From the NCBI GenBank assembly GCA_902168225.1, contig CABHOW010000082.1:1-59949 (forward strand): 59,949 bases of DNA, in the 5' to 3' direction. The stretch's first letter is position 1. Each line of letters starts with the position of its first letter. Shown here one piece after another: positions 17,873 through 27,319 of this stretch. The DNA comes from an uncultured Flavihumibacter sp. Lineage in GTDB: Bacteria > Bacteroidota > Bacteroidia > Chitinophagales > Chitinophagaceae. The notes beneath the pieces are model-generated. The model did no database searches, had not been told where the DNA came from, and saw only the letters and a list, made by a program, of their open reading frames with translations. The position numbers and the translations under genes are program-made.

Positions 17873-17925
17873 GGGTTATAGGTTATAGGGTATAGGGTAT
17901 AGGGTATAGGGTATAGGGTATAGGG
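17873..17925. repeat. GGGTATA heptamer tandem array
   Basis: The plus strand shows GGGTTATA, GGTTATA, then five perfect GGGTATA units, ending GGGG. The array begins at the base next to the tsaB start codon and occupies its 5' untranslated region. Short tandem repeats like this can vary in copy number by slippage. Related but degenerate phrases occur after kbl (8582-8612) and before argD (1230-1260). Confidence 0.9.
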
Positions 17926-17980
17926 GAAATGTCAAAGCTATTGAAATAATTATTGGGTCGATATTGTTCCTTTAGTTTAC

Positions 17981-18601
17981 CTATTTACTATTAGCACTTT
18001 CCTCTATTAAAGCTTTAGCAGGCGTATAACGATCGTCTGTTTTACTTAATACATGCAACAATTCCAGAATTTTTTGAACGCCAATCTTATACCCCCATTC
18101 AAAGGGTCCATAGGGATAGTTAGTTCCTAATTTCATAGCTATATCAATATCTGCTTTACTACTTATTCCTTCGCCCCAGCCAAAATAAGCTTCATTAATA
18201 ATCATGGCAACTACTCTTGCAGCAAGCATACCCGGTACATCGGGGCTCTTTATATAAGGTATGGTTAATGCATCTAAGGCTTCCGTTATGAATTGTAATT
18301 GTGCGGCTGATCCCGCAATTTCTATCCCTTTTTTTTCATAAAAACCAGGCCATCCGTTAAATCTACACTGATGATCCTGTAATGCATATCCTGTAATAGT
18401 TACAGCGTTTACTAAAACAGGCTTATTGGTAATAATTTCAAAAAAATTATGATCTGTTTCAAATGTACAATCGATGTATAAATCGGCATCCAAAGGAAAA
18501 GGTTTTGTATCAGCAAAAGTTAACAACACTTCTTTATTTGCTAAGAGTCCCTGCCAAATAGTTTCATCTTCCTTTAAACAATGAATAACAACTTTTTGCA
18601 T
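17981..18601 (-). CDS. 3-hydroxyacyl-CoA dehydrogenase C-terminal-domain protein
   Basis: A 206-residue protein whose second half (about 115-195) matches the 3HCDH C-terminal domain: PDVPGMLAARVVAMIINEAYFGWGEG, then KADIDIAMKLGTNYPYGPFEWG. The first ~105 residues are too short and lack a GxGxxG nucleotide loop, although residues 40-110 resemble the end of a Rossmann fold. It is therefore unlikely to be a standard NAD-dependent dehydrogenase alone. It may be a structural homologue or a degenerate paralogue. It is divergent from ridA across a 64-base gap holding a palindrome. Confidence 0.75.
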   Translation of the reverse strand: MQKVVIHCLKEDETIWQGLLANKEVLLTFADTKPFPLDADLYIDCTFETDHNFFEIITNKPVLVNAVTITGYALQDHQCRFNGWPGFYEKKGIEIAGSAAQLQFITEALDALTIPYIKSPDVPGMLAARVVAMIINEAYFGWGEGISSKADIDIAMKLGTNYPYGPFEWGYKIGVQKILELLHVLSKTDDRYTPAKALIEESANSK

Positions 18602-18634
18602 TTGGCAAATTTAGGTTGGAGAGTTCATTAAAAT

Positions 18635-18649
18635 ACAGCAACTTGCTGT
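18635..18649. promoter_or_regulatory. Palindrome between divergent genes
   Basis: ACAGCAACTTGCTGT is a perfect inverted repeat of two 7-base arms around one central base. It lies in the 64-base gap between the divergently transcribed dehydrogenase-like gene and ridA, a position suited to an operator. Nothing else supports regulation. Confidence 0.3.
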
Positions 18650-18665
18650 CTTCAATAAAACGATT

Positions 18666-19058
18666 ATGTCTAAACAAATCATCAAAACCGATAAGGCCCC
18701 TGCTCCCATCGGCCCGTATAACCAAGCCATTAAAGCAAATGGAATAATATTTATAAGCGGACAAGTAGCGTTTGATCCCACAAGTGGTGAGCTTAAAATG
18801 GGTTCAATTCAAGAAGAAACAACGCAGGTTATGAAAAACCTGGAAGCTATTTTACATGAAGCAGGTATCGGATTCGGTCATATTGTAAAAACCAGTATTT
18901 TTTTAAGTGATATGTCGCTTTTCGCAGCTGTAAATGAAGTATATGGTGCTTATTTTGAAGGGCTCATAGCTCCTGCTCGTGAAACAGTGGCTGTAAAAAC
19001 ACTACCCCGAAATGTAAATGTTGAAATTAGTATGATCGCGGTTGAATCAATTGTTTAG
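18666..19058 (+). CDS. ridA: RidA family enamine/imine deaminase
   Basis: A 130-residue YjgF/YER057c/UK114 protein. It has APIGPYNQAI near the N-terminus, ISGQVAFDPTSGE, and the C-terminal PARETVAVKTLPRNVNVEISMIA, including the conserved arginine that binds the carboxylate of 2-aminoacrylate-type intermediates. RidA hydrolyses reactive enamines formed by PLP enzymes (family knowledge). Its 3' end overlaps the convergent aldose epimerase gene by 12 bases. Confidence 0.92.
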   Translation: MSKQIIKTDKAPAPIGPYNQAIKANGIIFISGQVAFDPTSGELKMGSIQEETTQVMKNLEAILHEAGIGFGHIVKTSIFLSDMSLFAAVNEVYGAYFEGLIAPARETVAVKTLPRNVNVEISMIAVESIV

Positions 19059-20000
19059 TAAAGGAGGGGATAACTTATAAGCGGTAGAGAAACTATAATC
19101 TTTATTAGGCTCCAGCACCAATAAACCTATTTGATTATTAAAGTTATTGGGTGCACCACTTAAGTTTTCAAGAGCAATACTATGTCGATGTAAAGGGGTA
19201 TATACTTGTAAAATTGGATAAGCGCTCGAAGGATGCACGTGAAGCGTTACATTTTTGTTTGATAAAATGATATCTGCAGGCGCTTTAGGATTCAATATAA
19301 AAGAATTATCCAGGCTAATATCTTTTAGCAATAGCCCATTCTCGAACCTATCATCTTTTTGTAGTGCACCCGTTGGTAGTAAAGCATCATCAAAAATAAT
19401 TTTTTGGATAGCATCAAATTGAAGTGTGTAATCATCTATTTTCCCGCCTAAACTAAAATAAGGATGCCAACCATCTGCATAAGGAATGGCTTCTTTATTT
19501 TCATGGCGAACAGTAGTTGTTATGGAAAGATGATTATTTTTTTCCAGCGTCCATTTTAGCTCAATACTATAGGGGAAAGGATATCCCTGATCTGTAGCGG
19601 TATATTTTTTTGATAATACCACGGTTGCGTATTCGTTTGTGGCCTCCATTTGTAAAATATCATATACCATATCATACACTAGTCCATGTAAAGCATGCGC
19701 GCCTAAATAGTGTTTATGTACTTTGTAATTTTTTTCATTCCAACGGAATATACCATCGCGCATACGGCAAACAAAGGGACTTAACTTGGCACCCGCAAAA
19801 CTTTCTGCTATTGTTTTTCTGGCTTCTGCCACAGATTGATATCCCCATATACAGTTTATGATTTTATTATTGATAGGGATAGTAAAAGCATTCAATAAAC
19901 CACCAAACGCATAAATCGTTGCGGAGCATCCCATTTCCTTGTCTTTTAAGTGAATAATTGGGTGCGCCTGTTGTTTGTTGATGGATGCTGAAAAACGCAT
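19047..20000 (-). CDS. Aldose 1-epimerase family protein
   Basis: A 317-residue galactose mutarotase-like protein. Conserved pieces include the ALHGLVYD histidine (about residue 106), the second histidine in DGWHPYFSLGG (about 180), and a C-terminal ENLSGAPNNFNN where the catalytic glutamate of GalM lies. It would interconvert sugar anomers in the cytosol; the particular sugar is not readable. No signal peptide is evident. It overlaps ridA convergently by 12 bases and is divergent from icmF across 85 bases. Confidence 0.85.
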   Translation of the reverse strand: MRFSASINKQQAHPIIHLKDKEMGCSATIYAFGGLLNAFTIPINNKIINCIWGYQSVAEARKTIAESFAGAKLSPFVCRMRDGIFRWNEKNYKVHKHYLGAHALHGLVYDMVYDILQMEATNEYATVVLSKKYTATDQGYPFPYSIELKWTLEKNNHLSITTTVRHENKEAIPYADGWHPYFSLGGKIDDYTLQFDAIQKIIFDDALLPTGALQKDDRFENGLLLKDISLDNSFILNPKAPADIILSNKNVTLHVHPSSAYPILQVYTPLHRHSIALENLSGAPNNFNNQIGLLVLEPNKDYSFSTAYKLSPPLLNN

Positions 20001-20056
20001 CTATGTAAGATATGACAGTAAAAACTAACAGCTGTTCACCTCAACCCGAAAAATAG

Positions 20057-20064
20057 TACTTTTG
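20057..20064 (+). promoter_or_regulatory. Probable -7 promoter box of icmF
   Basis: TACTTTTG fits the Bacteroidota TAnnTTTG consensus exactly and lies 21 bases before the icmF ATG. No convincing -33 TTTG is seen at the usual distance. Confidence 0.4.
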
Positions 20065-20085
20065 CTTTTCTCTTAAAATACTGTT

Positions 20086-23000
20086 ATGCCATATCAGCTC
20101 AAGCATAAAGTTCGTATTGTAACTGCAGCCAGTTTATTCGATGGGCATGATGCTGCTATTAATATCATGCGCCGGATACTGCAATCAAAAGGTGCGGAAA
20201 TCATTCACTTAGGCCATAACCGAAGTGTAGCGGAGATAGTAGAATGCGCCATAGAGGAAGATGCGCAGGGTATCGCCATTACGAGCTACCAGGGCGGACA
20301 TGTTGAGTTCTTTAAATACATGAAAGATCTTCTTGATCAGAATGGCTGCTCACATATTAAAATATTTGGTGGTGGTGGCGGAACTATTCTTCCTGAAGAA
20401 ATTAGGGAGCTGCACCAATATGGTATTACCAGAATTTATAGTCCGGATGATGGGCGACAAATGGGCCTGGAGGGCATGATCGAAGATGTAATTAGGCAAT
20501 GCGATTTTAAATTAAATGGGACTGCAGATTATCGTCATCCTATGACATTAGGGGAAGTGAAAGATGTGCGTTCCATAGCAAGAAAAATTACCAATGCCGA
20601 GAATGAGGTGAAGTCGATCGTCAATGGTCAATCGTCAATGGTCATTGGGAAAAATGGTATGAGCCCGGTTTTAGGGATTACAGGCACAGGAGGGGCCGGT
20701 AAAAGTTCGGTAACAGATGAAATTGTGCGTCGCTTTCTGCAACGATATACCGATAAAACGATTGCTGTTATTTCTGTAGATCCCTCGAAGAAAAAAACCG
20801 GTGGTGCTTTGCTGGGAGATCGAATACGCATGAATGCTATTGCGCATCCACGGGCCTATATGCGGAGTTTAGCTACAAGAGAAGATAATACTGCATTGAG
20901 TGCCCATGTGCAGGAAGCTATTAATATTTGTAAAGAAGCAGCTTTTGATTTTATTATTTTAGAATCGGCGGGGGTAGGACAAAGCGATGCTTCGATATTA
21001 GATTTTTGTGATGTAAGCTTGTATGTGATGACACCGGAATATGGTGCTGCATCACAGCTGGAAAAAATAAATATGCTCGATTATGCCGACCTTATTTGTA
21101 TTAACAAATTTGATAAGGCAGGAGCCTTAGATGCCTTGAATGATGTTCGTAAGCAATATAAAAGAAGCCACGGTTTATGGGATGCGAAAGATGATGAACT
21201 GCCTGTTATAGGAAGTATAGCTGCACAATTTAATGATGCAGGTGTGAATCAATTATTTGATAAATTAATTACAACTATTCAAAAGAAGTGTAATATCAAC
21301 TTCGACGGGAAAATTATTGCTGATGGCCATACGATGACCAGTACTACAAAATCACAGATTATTCCACCCAAAAGAGTGCGCTATTTGGCTGAGATAGCAG
21401 AGAATAATCGTAGTTATGATCATTGGGTAACTGAACAGGTGGCATTAGCGTCTAAATGGTATCAACTAAGAGGTGTATTGGATGCGGTTACCAGCGAGCC
21501 GATAAAAAAAGAATTGGAAATTATTGAAACAAAAATAATAGAAGGCTTACACCCTGAGTGTAAAAAAATGATTGCTGATTGGCCATCGGTGATTAAGAAG
21601 TATAATGCTGATGTTTTTGAGTATACGGTTAGAGATAAAACGATTAAACAGGCACTCAGTACCAGATCTTTAAGTGGTACAAGAATTCCTAAAGTGGTAT
21701 TACCCAAGTATAAAGATTGGGGAGATATTTTACGCTGGCAATTGCAAGAAAATATACCCGGTGAATTCCCGTTTACCGCGGGTGTTTTTGAATTGAAAAG
21801 GCAGGGAGAAGATCCTACACGCATGTTTGCGGGAGAAGGGGGGCCGGAGCGCACCAATAAAAGATTTCATTATGTGTCTTTAGGTCAGCCTGCTATTCGC
21901 TTATCAACTGCTTTTGATAGTGTTACATTATATGGTGAAGACCCTGCTCACCGCCCAGATATTTATGGAAAAGTAGGTAATAGTGGTGTTAGTATCGCTA
22001 CAGTAGACGATGCTAAAAAATTATATAGCGGCTTTGATTTATGCGATCCTAAAACTTCGGTAAGCATGACGATCAACGGTCCGGCACCTATTATTTTGGC
22101 TTTTTTTATGAATGCTGCCATTGATCAGCTTTGTGAAAAATGGATAACAGAAAATAATAAGTGGGAAGAGGTAAATCAGAAAATAGCAGCCAAGTTTAGT
22201 AAAATACCGAAACCGGTTTATTATAATCCATCATTACCGGAAAGATTACCGGAAGGCAATAATGGATTAGGCATAGGTTTATTAGGTATGAGTGGCGATG
22301 AGGTATTACCTGCAGCAGTATATGAATCTATTAAAGCCACTGCATTATCACAAGTAAGAGGTACGGTACAAGCAGATATATTAAAAGAAGATCAGGCTCA
22401 AAATACATGCATATTTTCTACTGAGTTTGCACTGAAACTCATGGGTGATGTTCAGGCCTATTTTATTGATAATCAGGTACGCAATTTTTACAGTGTTAGT
22501 ATCAGTGGTTATCATATTGCCGAGGCAGGTGCAAACCCTATAACCCAGTTGGCTTTTACACTAGCCAATGGATTTACCTATGTAGAATATTATTTAAGCA
22601 GAGGTATGCATATCGATGATTTTGCTCCTAACCTGTCTTTCTTCTTTAGTAACGGTATGGATCCGGAATATAGTGTGATAGGAAGGGTGGCCAGGCGTAT
22701 TTGGGCAAAAGCCATGAAAAATAAATATAAGGCCAATGATCGTTCTCAAAAATTGAAATATCATATTCAAACAAGCGGTAGAAGCTTGCATGCCCAGGAA
22801 ATTGATTTTAATGATATCCGAACAACACTGCAAGCATTATATGCGATTTACGATAACTGTAATAGTTTGCATACCAATGCCTACGATGAGGCCATTACAA
22901 CCCCTACCGAAGAAAGTGTACGCAGGGCTATGGCTATTCAACTGATCATTAACAGGGAGCTGGGTACCGCTAAAACAGAGAATTTTATACAAGGTAGTTT

Positions 23001-23457
23001 TGCTATTGAAGAATTAACAGACTTAGTGGAAGAAGCGGTACTTGTTGAATTTGATCGTATTACCGATAGAGGAGGCGTTTTGGGGGCCATGGAAAGAATG
23101 TATCAACGAAATAAGATTCAGGAAGAGAGCTTATATTATGAAACCCTCAAACATACAGGGGAGCTACCATTGATTGGCGTAAATACCTTCCTCAATAAAA
23201 AAGGAAGCCCTACCATTTTACCGGGTGAAGTAATAAGAAGTACAACCGAAGAGAAAGAACAGCAAATTCAGAATTTAAAAACCTTTCAGCAACGGAACGC
23301 CGGAAAAAGCCAACAGGCTTTAAAAAACTTACAACACATTGCCATCAATAATGGTAACTTATTTGCCGAGTTGATGGAAACAGTAAAATATTGTTCTTTG
23401 GGTGAAATTACCAATGCATTATATGCTGTTGGGGGGCAATATCGCAGAAACATGTAA
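20086..23457 (+). CDS. icmF: Fused isobutyryl-CoA mutase IcmF
   Basis: A single 1123-residue polypeptide with three parts. The N-terminal B12-binding domain (about 1-140) contains [13 protein letters not shown] MeaB-like GTPase chaperone (about 195-420) has P-loop GTGGAGKSS and NKFD. The mutase barrel lies at the C-terminus (about 550 onward). It uses adenosylcobalamin to interconvert isobutyryl-CoA and n-butyryl-CoA. Substrate residues support this: F581 (DPTRMF) replaces the methylmalonyl-CoA mutase tyrosine (Tyr89), and Q772 (EDQAQNT) replaces its arginine (Arg207), as in IcmA. The linker at about 178-187 is encoded partly by a 14-base tandem repeat. Its close relatives also act on isovaleryl/pivalyl-CoA. 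Confidence 0.93.
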   Translation: MPYQLKHKVRIVTAASLFDGHDAAINIMRRILQSKGAEIIHLGHNRSVAEIVECAIEEDAQGIAITSYQGGHVEFFKYMKDLLDQNGCSHIKIFGGGGGTILPEEIRELHQYGITRIYSPDDGRQMGLEGMIEDVIRQCDFKLNGTADYRHPMTLGEVKDVRSIARKITNAENEVKSIVNGQSSMVIGKNGMSPVLGITGTGGAGKSSVTDEIVRRFLQRYTDKTIAVISVDPSKKKTGGALLGDRIRMNAIAHPRAYMRSLATREDNTALSAHVQEAINICKEAAFDFIILESAGVGQSDASILDFCDVSLYVMTPEYGAASQLEKINMLDYADLICINKFDKAGALDALNDVRKQYKRSHGLWDAKDDELPVIGSIAAQFNDAGVNQLFDKLITTIQKKCNINFDGKIIADGHTMTSTTKSQIIPPKRVRYLAEIAENNRSYDHWVTEQVALASKWYQLRGVLDAVTSEPIKKELEIIETKIIEGLHPECKKMIADWPSVIKKYNADVFEYTVRDKTIKQALSTRSLSGTRIPKVVLPKYKDWGDILRWQLQENIPGEFPFTAGVFELKRQGEDPTRMFAGEGGPERTNKRFHYVSLGQPAIRLSTAFDSVTLYGEDPAHRPDIYGKVGNSGVSIATVDDAKKLYSGFDLCDPKTSVSMTINGPAPIILAFFMNAAIDQLCEKWITENNKWEEVNQKIAAKFSKIPKPVYYNPSLPERLPEGNNGLGIGLLGMSGDEVLPAAVYESIKATALSQVRGTVQADILKEDQAQNTCIFSTEFALKLMGDVQAYFIDNQVRNFYSVSISGYHIAEAGANPITQLAFTLANGFTYVEYYLSRGMHIDDFAPNLSFFFSNGMDPEYSVIGRVARRIWAKAMKNKYKANDRSQKLKYHIQTSGRSLHAQEIDFNDIRTTLQALYAIYDNCNSLHTNAYDEAITTPTEESVRRAMAIQLIINRELGTAKTENFIQGSFAIEELTDLVEEAVLVEFDRITDRGGVLGAMERMYQRNKIQEESLYYETLKHTGELPLIGVNTFLNKKGSPTILPGEVIRSTTEEKEQQIQNLKTFQQRNAGKSQQALKNLQHIAINNGNLFAELMETVKYCSLGEITNALYAVGGQYRRNM
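20618..20645. repeat. 14-bp tandem repeat inside icmF
   Basis: Two adjacent copies of TCGTCAATGGTCA plus one base (A, then T) lie in the linker between the cobalamin and GTPase domains. Since 14 is not a multiple of three, the copies are read in different frames. The phrase resembles low-complexity intergenic repeats elsewhere in this genome type, suggesting repeat DNA tolerated in a linker. Confidence 0.7.
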
Positions 23458-23466
23458 TTTGCGACT

Positions 23467-24045
23467 ATGAAAGAAAAAATTATAACCTTAGTATTGGTTG
23501 CTTTTTCAACGGTTAGCAGTGCCCAACATGTTTTTCGGAAAATTGATACAACCATGAAATTGGGGAAAGCCGGATATAAAATATCCTGTAAAAACGCCAA
23601 TGAGGAAAAGAATTATGTTACATTAAACCCGGTTGGGTTTAAAAATACTGCCAGAGATTTCGGATTTGATATCAAAGGAAGAATTATACAAACGGAGGTA
23701 GATGATTTGAATGGGGATGGTTTTCCCGATCTGGTAATTTACGTGCAGCAACCGGGTCCCAAAAATGCCGTAGCTGTAATCGGTGTTTCTTCTATGGAAA
23801 ATGAAAGCTATCAACCCATAGGTTTTCCTGATATTTTAGATGACCCTAAATTGCGAACCGGGTATAATGGCAGAGATCAATTCTTTTTAATGGAGGGAAC
23901 ATTGATGAGAAGATTCCCACTGTTTACTTCCGACTCAATACCCGTACAAACAGGTATGTATCGTCAAGTACAATACAAAGTAATAAAAGAAGAACGGGGC
24001 CTACGATTTAAAGTGGTGCGTACATACGATTATGCCAAACAATAA
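23467..24045 (+). CDS. Secreted protein of unknown function with DxNxDGxxD motif
   Basis: A 192-residue protein with a signal peptide (about 1-19, VSSAQ) and no recognised enzyme motif. Residues DDLNGDGFPDLVIYV (about 79-93) form a calcium-loop-like DxNxDGxxD motif as in FG-GAP/VCBS repeats. Only one such motif is visible. It starts 9 bases after icmF on the same strand, so it may be co-transcribed, but no functional link is evident. It is probably periplasmic or outer-membrane exposed. Confidence 0.75.
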   Translation: MKEKIITLVLVAFSTVSSAQHVFRKIDTTMKLGKAGYKISCKNANEEKNYVTLNPVGFKNTARDFGFDIKGRIIQTEVDDLNGDGFPDLVIYVQQPGPKNAVAVIGVSSMENESYQPIGFPDILDDPKLRTGYNGRDQFFLMEGTLMRRFPLFTSDSIPVQTGMYRQVQYKVIKEERGLRFKVVRTYDYAKQ

Positions 24046-24084
24046 TTTCTTATTTATTTAATAGTCTATTTTCCTCGGGCTTTG

Positions 24085-24092
24085 TACCTTTA
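24085..24092 (+). promoter_or_regulatory. Possible -7 box upstream of the phosphoesterase gene
   Basis: TACCTTTA differs from the Bacteroidota TAnnTTTG box only at the last base and lies 15 bases before the next ATG. The call is weak. Confidence 0.25.
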
Positions 24093-24107
24093 TCCATAAC
24101 AAATTTT

Positions 24108-26543
24108 ATGCGCAAATATCTTTTGTGTGGCTTGTTAATATGTCTTGCTACAACTATTTTTTCTCAAACAATTGAACAAGTTGAATCAAAAAAAGTTACG
24201 CTCCCTAATGGTTGGAGTTTAACACCTGTTGGAAGAAGTTTTTCACTTGGCGATTTGCCTTTGAATATAGCTTTATCAAAATCAAAATCATTGATGGCGG
24301 TAACCAATAATGGACAAAGTGTACAAAGTATTCAATTGATAGATCCTGCAACAGAAACTATTCTTGATACTAAAGTTGTTGGTAAAGCTTGGTATGGACT
24401 GGCTTTCAGTGCCGATGAAAAAAAACTGTACGCTTCGGGAAATCATGATAACTGGATCATGGTTTTCAATATCAATGATAAAAAACTGGTGCCTGCCGAT
24501 TCTATTATTTTAGGTAAGAAATGGCCTAATAAAATTTCGCCCACGGGTATTGCTATTGATGATGAAAAGCAATTATTATATGTAGTAACTAAAGAAGATA
24601 ATAAATTATATATTATTGATTTGGCTACCAAGCAAATACAAACAACCTATCAGTTAGGTGGAGAAGCATATGCCTGTTTACTTTCCCCCGATCATAAACA
24701 ATTATATATCAGTTGTTGGGGCTGCGATAAAGTACTTGTTTTCAACACGGTTCAAAAAAATGTTGTAGCAGAAATACCTGTAGGTGATAATCCCAACGAA
24801 CTATGCTTAACTAAGAAGGGTAAATTTCTTTATGTTGCCAATGCCAATGATAATAGTGTTTCAGTGATAGCAACAGCAGAAAATAAAGTTATCGAAACAC
24901 TGAATACAGCTTTATACCCCGATGCGCCAAGCGGTTCTACAACAAACGGATTGGCGTTAAGTGCCGATGAAAAAACATTATTCATTGCAAACGCCGACAA
25001 TAATTGTTTAAGTGTATTTGATGTTAGTAAGCCCACTCAAAGTAAAAGTAAGGGCTTTATACCGGTTGGCTGGTATCCTACCAACGTAAAAATAGTTGGA
25101 AAGAAAATTTTTGTAACTAACGGGAAGGGCTTCTCATCTATGGCTAATCCTTATGGTCCGAACCCTTTCGGTAATAAGCAAACCGTACTATATCAAGAAG
25201 GCGACCCTAATAAACCTAAAAATGTACAATATATCGCGGGTTTATTTCAAGGTACCATGAGTATTATTGATATACCAACCGATGCGCAGCTAAGTGTGTT
25301 TTCTCAGGTAGTTTATAGAAATACACCTTATAATAAGGTAAAGGAACTATTGGTACAAGGAGAAGAGGGAAATCCGATTCCGAGAAGAGTTGGTGCTGCA
25401 AGCCCTATCAAGTATGTATTTTATGTGATTAAAGAAAATCGTACTTATGATCAGATTTTAGGGGATGTGAAAGAAGGTAACGGAGATCCTAGGTTGGTTT
25501 TGTTTGGTGAAAATATCACCCCCAATCAACATGCGCTTGCACGTGAATTTGTTTTATTAGATAATTTTTATGTAGATGGAGAAGTAAGTGCCGATGGACA
25601 TAATTGGAGCACGGGTGCTTATGCAACAGACTTCTTAGAAAAAAACTGGGTAACCAGTTATGGCGGGCGCGGTGGCGGTTATGATGCAGAAGGTAATAGA
25701 GCCGTTGCTAATAACAAGGGAGGTTTTATCTGGGATCATTGTAAAAAAGCAGGTGTGAGTTATAGAACCTATGGCGAGTTCGCAGATAATTACAAAGCCA
25801 ATATTCCGTCATTAAAAGATCATTTTTGCCCTTATTTCACAGGGTATAATAATACAGTAACAGATACTACTCGTTTCTTTCAATGGAAAAAAGAATTTGA
25901 TTCATTATTATCGGTAAATGCAGTACCTCAATTTAATTCGGTTCGTTTTTGTAATGATCATACAGAAGGCTTGCGTTTAGGAAGACCAACACCTTATGCC
26001 CATGTGGCCGATAACGATTTGGCCGTAGGTTTATTCGTAGAGTATTTAAGTAAAAGCCCTATTTGGAAAGAAACTGCAGTATTTATTTTGGAAGATGATG
26101 CGCAAAATGGAGCTGATCATGTAGATGCTCATCGTAGTATTGCATTTGTTGCAGGTGGGTTTGTAAAAAGAGGATTTGTAGATCATACGATGTATACCAC
26201 CTCTTCTATGTTGCGTACAATGGAATTGATTTTAGGAATACCGCCAATGACGCAATACGATGCTGCAGCAACACCTATGTGGCGAAGCTTTACCAATATA
26301 CCTGATACAAAATCTTTTGGTGCCATTCTCCCTCAAATCAATTTAAAGGATAAGAATACAGCCATGAATGAATGGCAACGCCGTTCCGAAAAATTTGATC
26401 TAACGAAAGAAGATGCCGTGCCCGATCTTGAATTTAATGTAGTTCTCTGGCACGGGTTAAAAGGTTCAAATATTCCTTTTCCCGGACCTAAACGGGCTGC
26501 ATTTTTTAAATCGATAAAAAAAGCCGATAAGGATAATGATTAA
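24108..26543 (+). CDS. Bifunctional YncE-like beta-propeller / phosphoesterase-family protein
   Basis: An 811-residue secreted protein with signal peptide 1-19. Residues ~40-345 form a YncE-type propeller with repeated phrases such as LSADEKTLFIANADNN, LSPDHKQLYISCWG and KKGKFLYVANANDNSV. The C-terminal half (~420-800) is an alkaline-phosphatase-superfamily phosphoesterase with KENRTYDQILGDV, DGHNWSTGAYATDFLEKNW and EDDAQNGADHVDAHRS. This two-part layout is common in Bacteroidota. The likely activity is phosphodiesterase or acid phosphatase on an unknown periplasmic substrate (inference). A small GC hairpin follows at 26565-26585. Confidence 0.88.
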   Translation: MRKYLLCGLLICLATTIFSQTIEQVESKKVTLPNGWSLTPVGRSFSLGDLPLNIALSKSKSLMAVTNNGQSVQSIQLIDPATETILDTKVVGKAWYGLAFSADEKKLYASGNHDNWIMVFNINDKKLVPADSIILGKKWPNKISPTGIAIDDEKQLLYVVTKEDNKLYIIDLATKQIQTTYQLGGEAYACLLSPDHKQLYISCWGCDKVLVFNTVQKNVVAEIPVGDNPNELCLTKKGKFLYVANANDNSVSVIATAENKVIETLNTALYPDAPSGSTTNGLALSADEKTLFIANADNNCLSVFDVSKPTQSKSKGFIPVGWYPTNVKIVGKKIFVTNGKGFSSMANPYGPNPFGNKQTVLYQEGDPNKPKNVQYIAGLFQGTMSIIDIPTDAQLSVFSQVVYRNTPYNKVKELLVQGEEGNPIPRRVGAASPIKYVFYVIKENRTYDQILGDVKEGNGDPRLVLFGENITPNQHALAREFVLLDNFYVDGEVSADGHNWSTGAYATDFLEKNWVTSYGGRGGGYDAEGNRAVANNKGGFIWDHCKKAGVSYRTYGEFADNYKANIPSLKDHFCPYFTGYNNTVTDTTRFFQWKKEFDSLLSVNAVPQFNSVRFCNDHTEGLRLGRPTPYAHVADNDLAVGLFVEYLSKSPIWKETAVFILEDDAQNGADHVDAHRSIAFVAGGFVKRGFVDHTMYTTSSMLRTMELILGIPPMTQYDAAATPMWRSFTNIPDTKSFGAILPQINLKDKNTAMNEWQRRSEKFDLTKEDAVPDLEFNVVLWHGLKGSNIPFPGPKRAAFFKSIKKADKDND

Positions 26544-26564
26544 GAGATTTAATAAATCAGTTTA

Positions 26565-26585
26565 GGCTTGCCATTTGGGCAAGCC
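26565..26585 (+). terminator. Hairpin after the phosphoesterase gene
   Basis: GGCTTGCC at 26565-26572 pairs perfectly with GGCAAGCC at 26578-26585 around a 5-base loop, 22 bases after the stop. There is no T run after it, so it is not a canonical intrinsic terminator. Confidence 0.35.
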
Positions 26586-26862
26586 CCAGATGTGGGTAGT
26601 AATATTATGGTACGATCAGACGCCATACAATGCTTAATATTTATACAGCTTAGACTGTTGATTATATTTTGTAAGTGCTTTCAAGAAGTAGGCTTCGTTT
26701 ATTTTTCATATACACTATATATGACGATTAAGCTCCACAAGGCTCGGAACCCATCACATCGACTACCCGATTTTAATTTTTGAAAACATTACTATCGCAA
26801 ACAAGTGAGATATTATAATCTAAATAATAAAAACTATTAGAAAAGCCACCAAGATATTATCC

Positions 26863-26910
26863 AAATCGACAACCATAGCTTTAAAAGCTTTATGCCACAG
26901 TTGTCGATTT
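26863..26910. terminator. Long palindrome between convergent genes, possible bidirectional terminator
   Basis: AAATCGACAAC (26863-26873) and GTTGTCGATTT (26900-26910) are perfect reverse complements. Inside lies a second palindrome, AGCTTTAAAAGCT. The structure lies between the plus-strand phosphoesterase gene and the minus-strand membrane-protein gene. The rest of 26544-26921 is AT-rich, and I see no credible gene in it; a 71-codon ORF at 26568 starts inside the hairpin and is not convincing. Confidence 0.5.
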
Positions 26911-26921
26911 AGAATAAAATA

Positions 26922-27308
26922 TTATTTAAACCAGTTTTTAAAAAGAATAAAATCAAAGAAAAATTCACCAAAATCTTTTTTTATAAAGAATACATCGTAT
27001 ACACCAATTAAATTGAAAATAAATAATGCTATAATGTAAAATATATTTATCTCTTGTGTATCATCACATAGGTTTCTTAATGCGAAAAGTATCAGGCTTG
27101 AAAGGAAAAATTGGAACCTGTTCATATTTGAACGATTTAAAGTAATTGAAATGATATATAAAAGTATTACCGTTAATATCATTATATCATTTATAATTCT
27201 ACCTGTAGAATATGGGGAGGTGATGAAATAAAGTAAGTTTAAGAATTGAAATATAAAGTCAATAAATACAAGAGTAAATAGTGAGAAATTATAGTTAATG
27301 TATTTCAT
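26922..27308 (-). CDS. Small polytopic membrane protein of unknown function
   Basis: A 128-residue, very hydrophobic, Phe/Ile-rich protein with about four predicted membrane segments (roughly 5-25, 38-58, 65-82 and 88-108). I do not recognise a family. It starts at an ATG 11 bases after the lipoprotein gene stop on the same strand, so the two probably form an operon. Codon use is more AT-rich than in neighbouring core genes, which fits an accessory patch of recent or relaxed origin. Confidence 0.6.
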   Translation of the reverse strand: MKYINYNFSLFTLVFIDFIFQFLNLLYFITSPYSTGRIINDIMILTVILLYIISITLNRSNMNRFQFFLSSLILFALRNLCDDTQEINIFYIIALFIFNLIGVYDVFFIKKDFGEFFFDFILFKNWFK

Positions 27309-27319
27309 TATTAATCTAT

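Noticed and set aside
17873..17925. Heptamer array as a CRISPR or telomere
   Set aside because: The units are 7 bases with no spacers and lie in a bacterial chromosome; it is a simple tandem repeat.
26568..26783. 71-codon plus-strand ORF after the phosphoesterase gene
   Set aside because: It starts inside a hairpin stem, has no ribosome-binding site or recognisable domain, and has an unusual Arg/His/Pro-rich end; it is probably chance.
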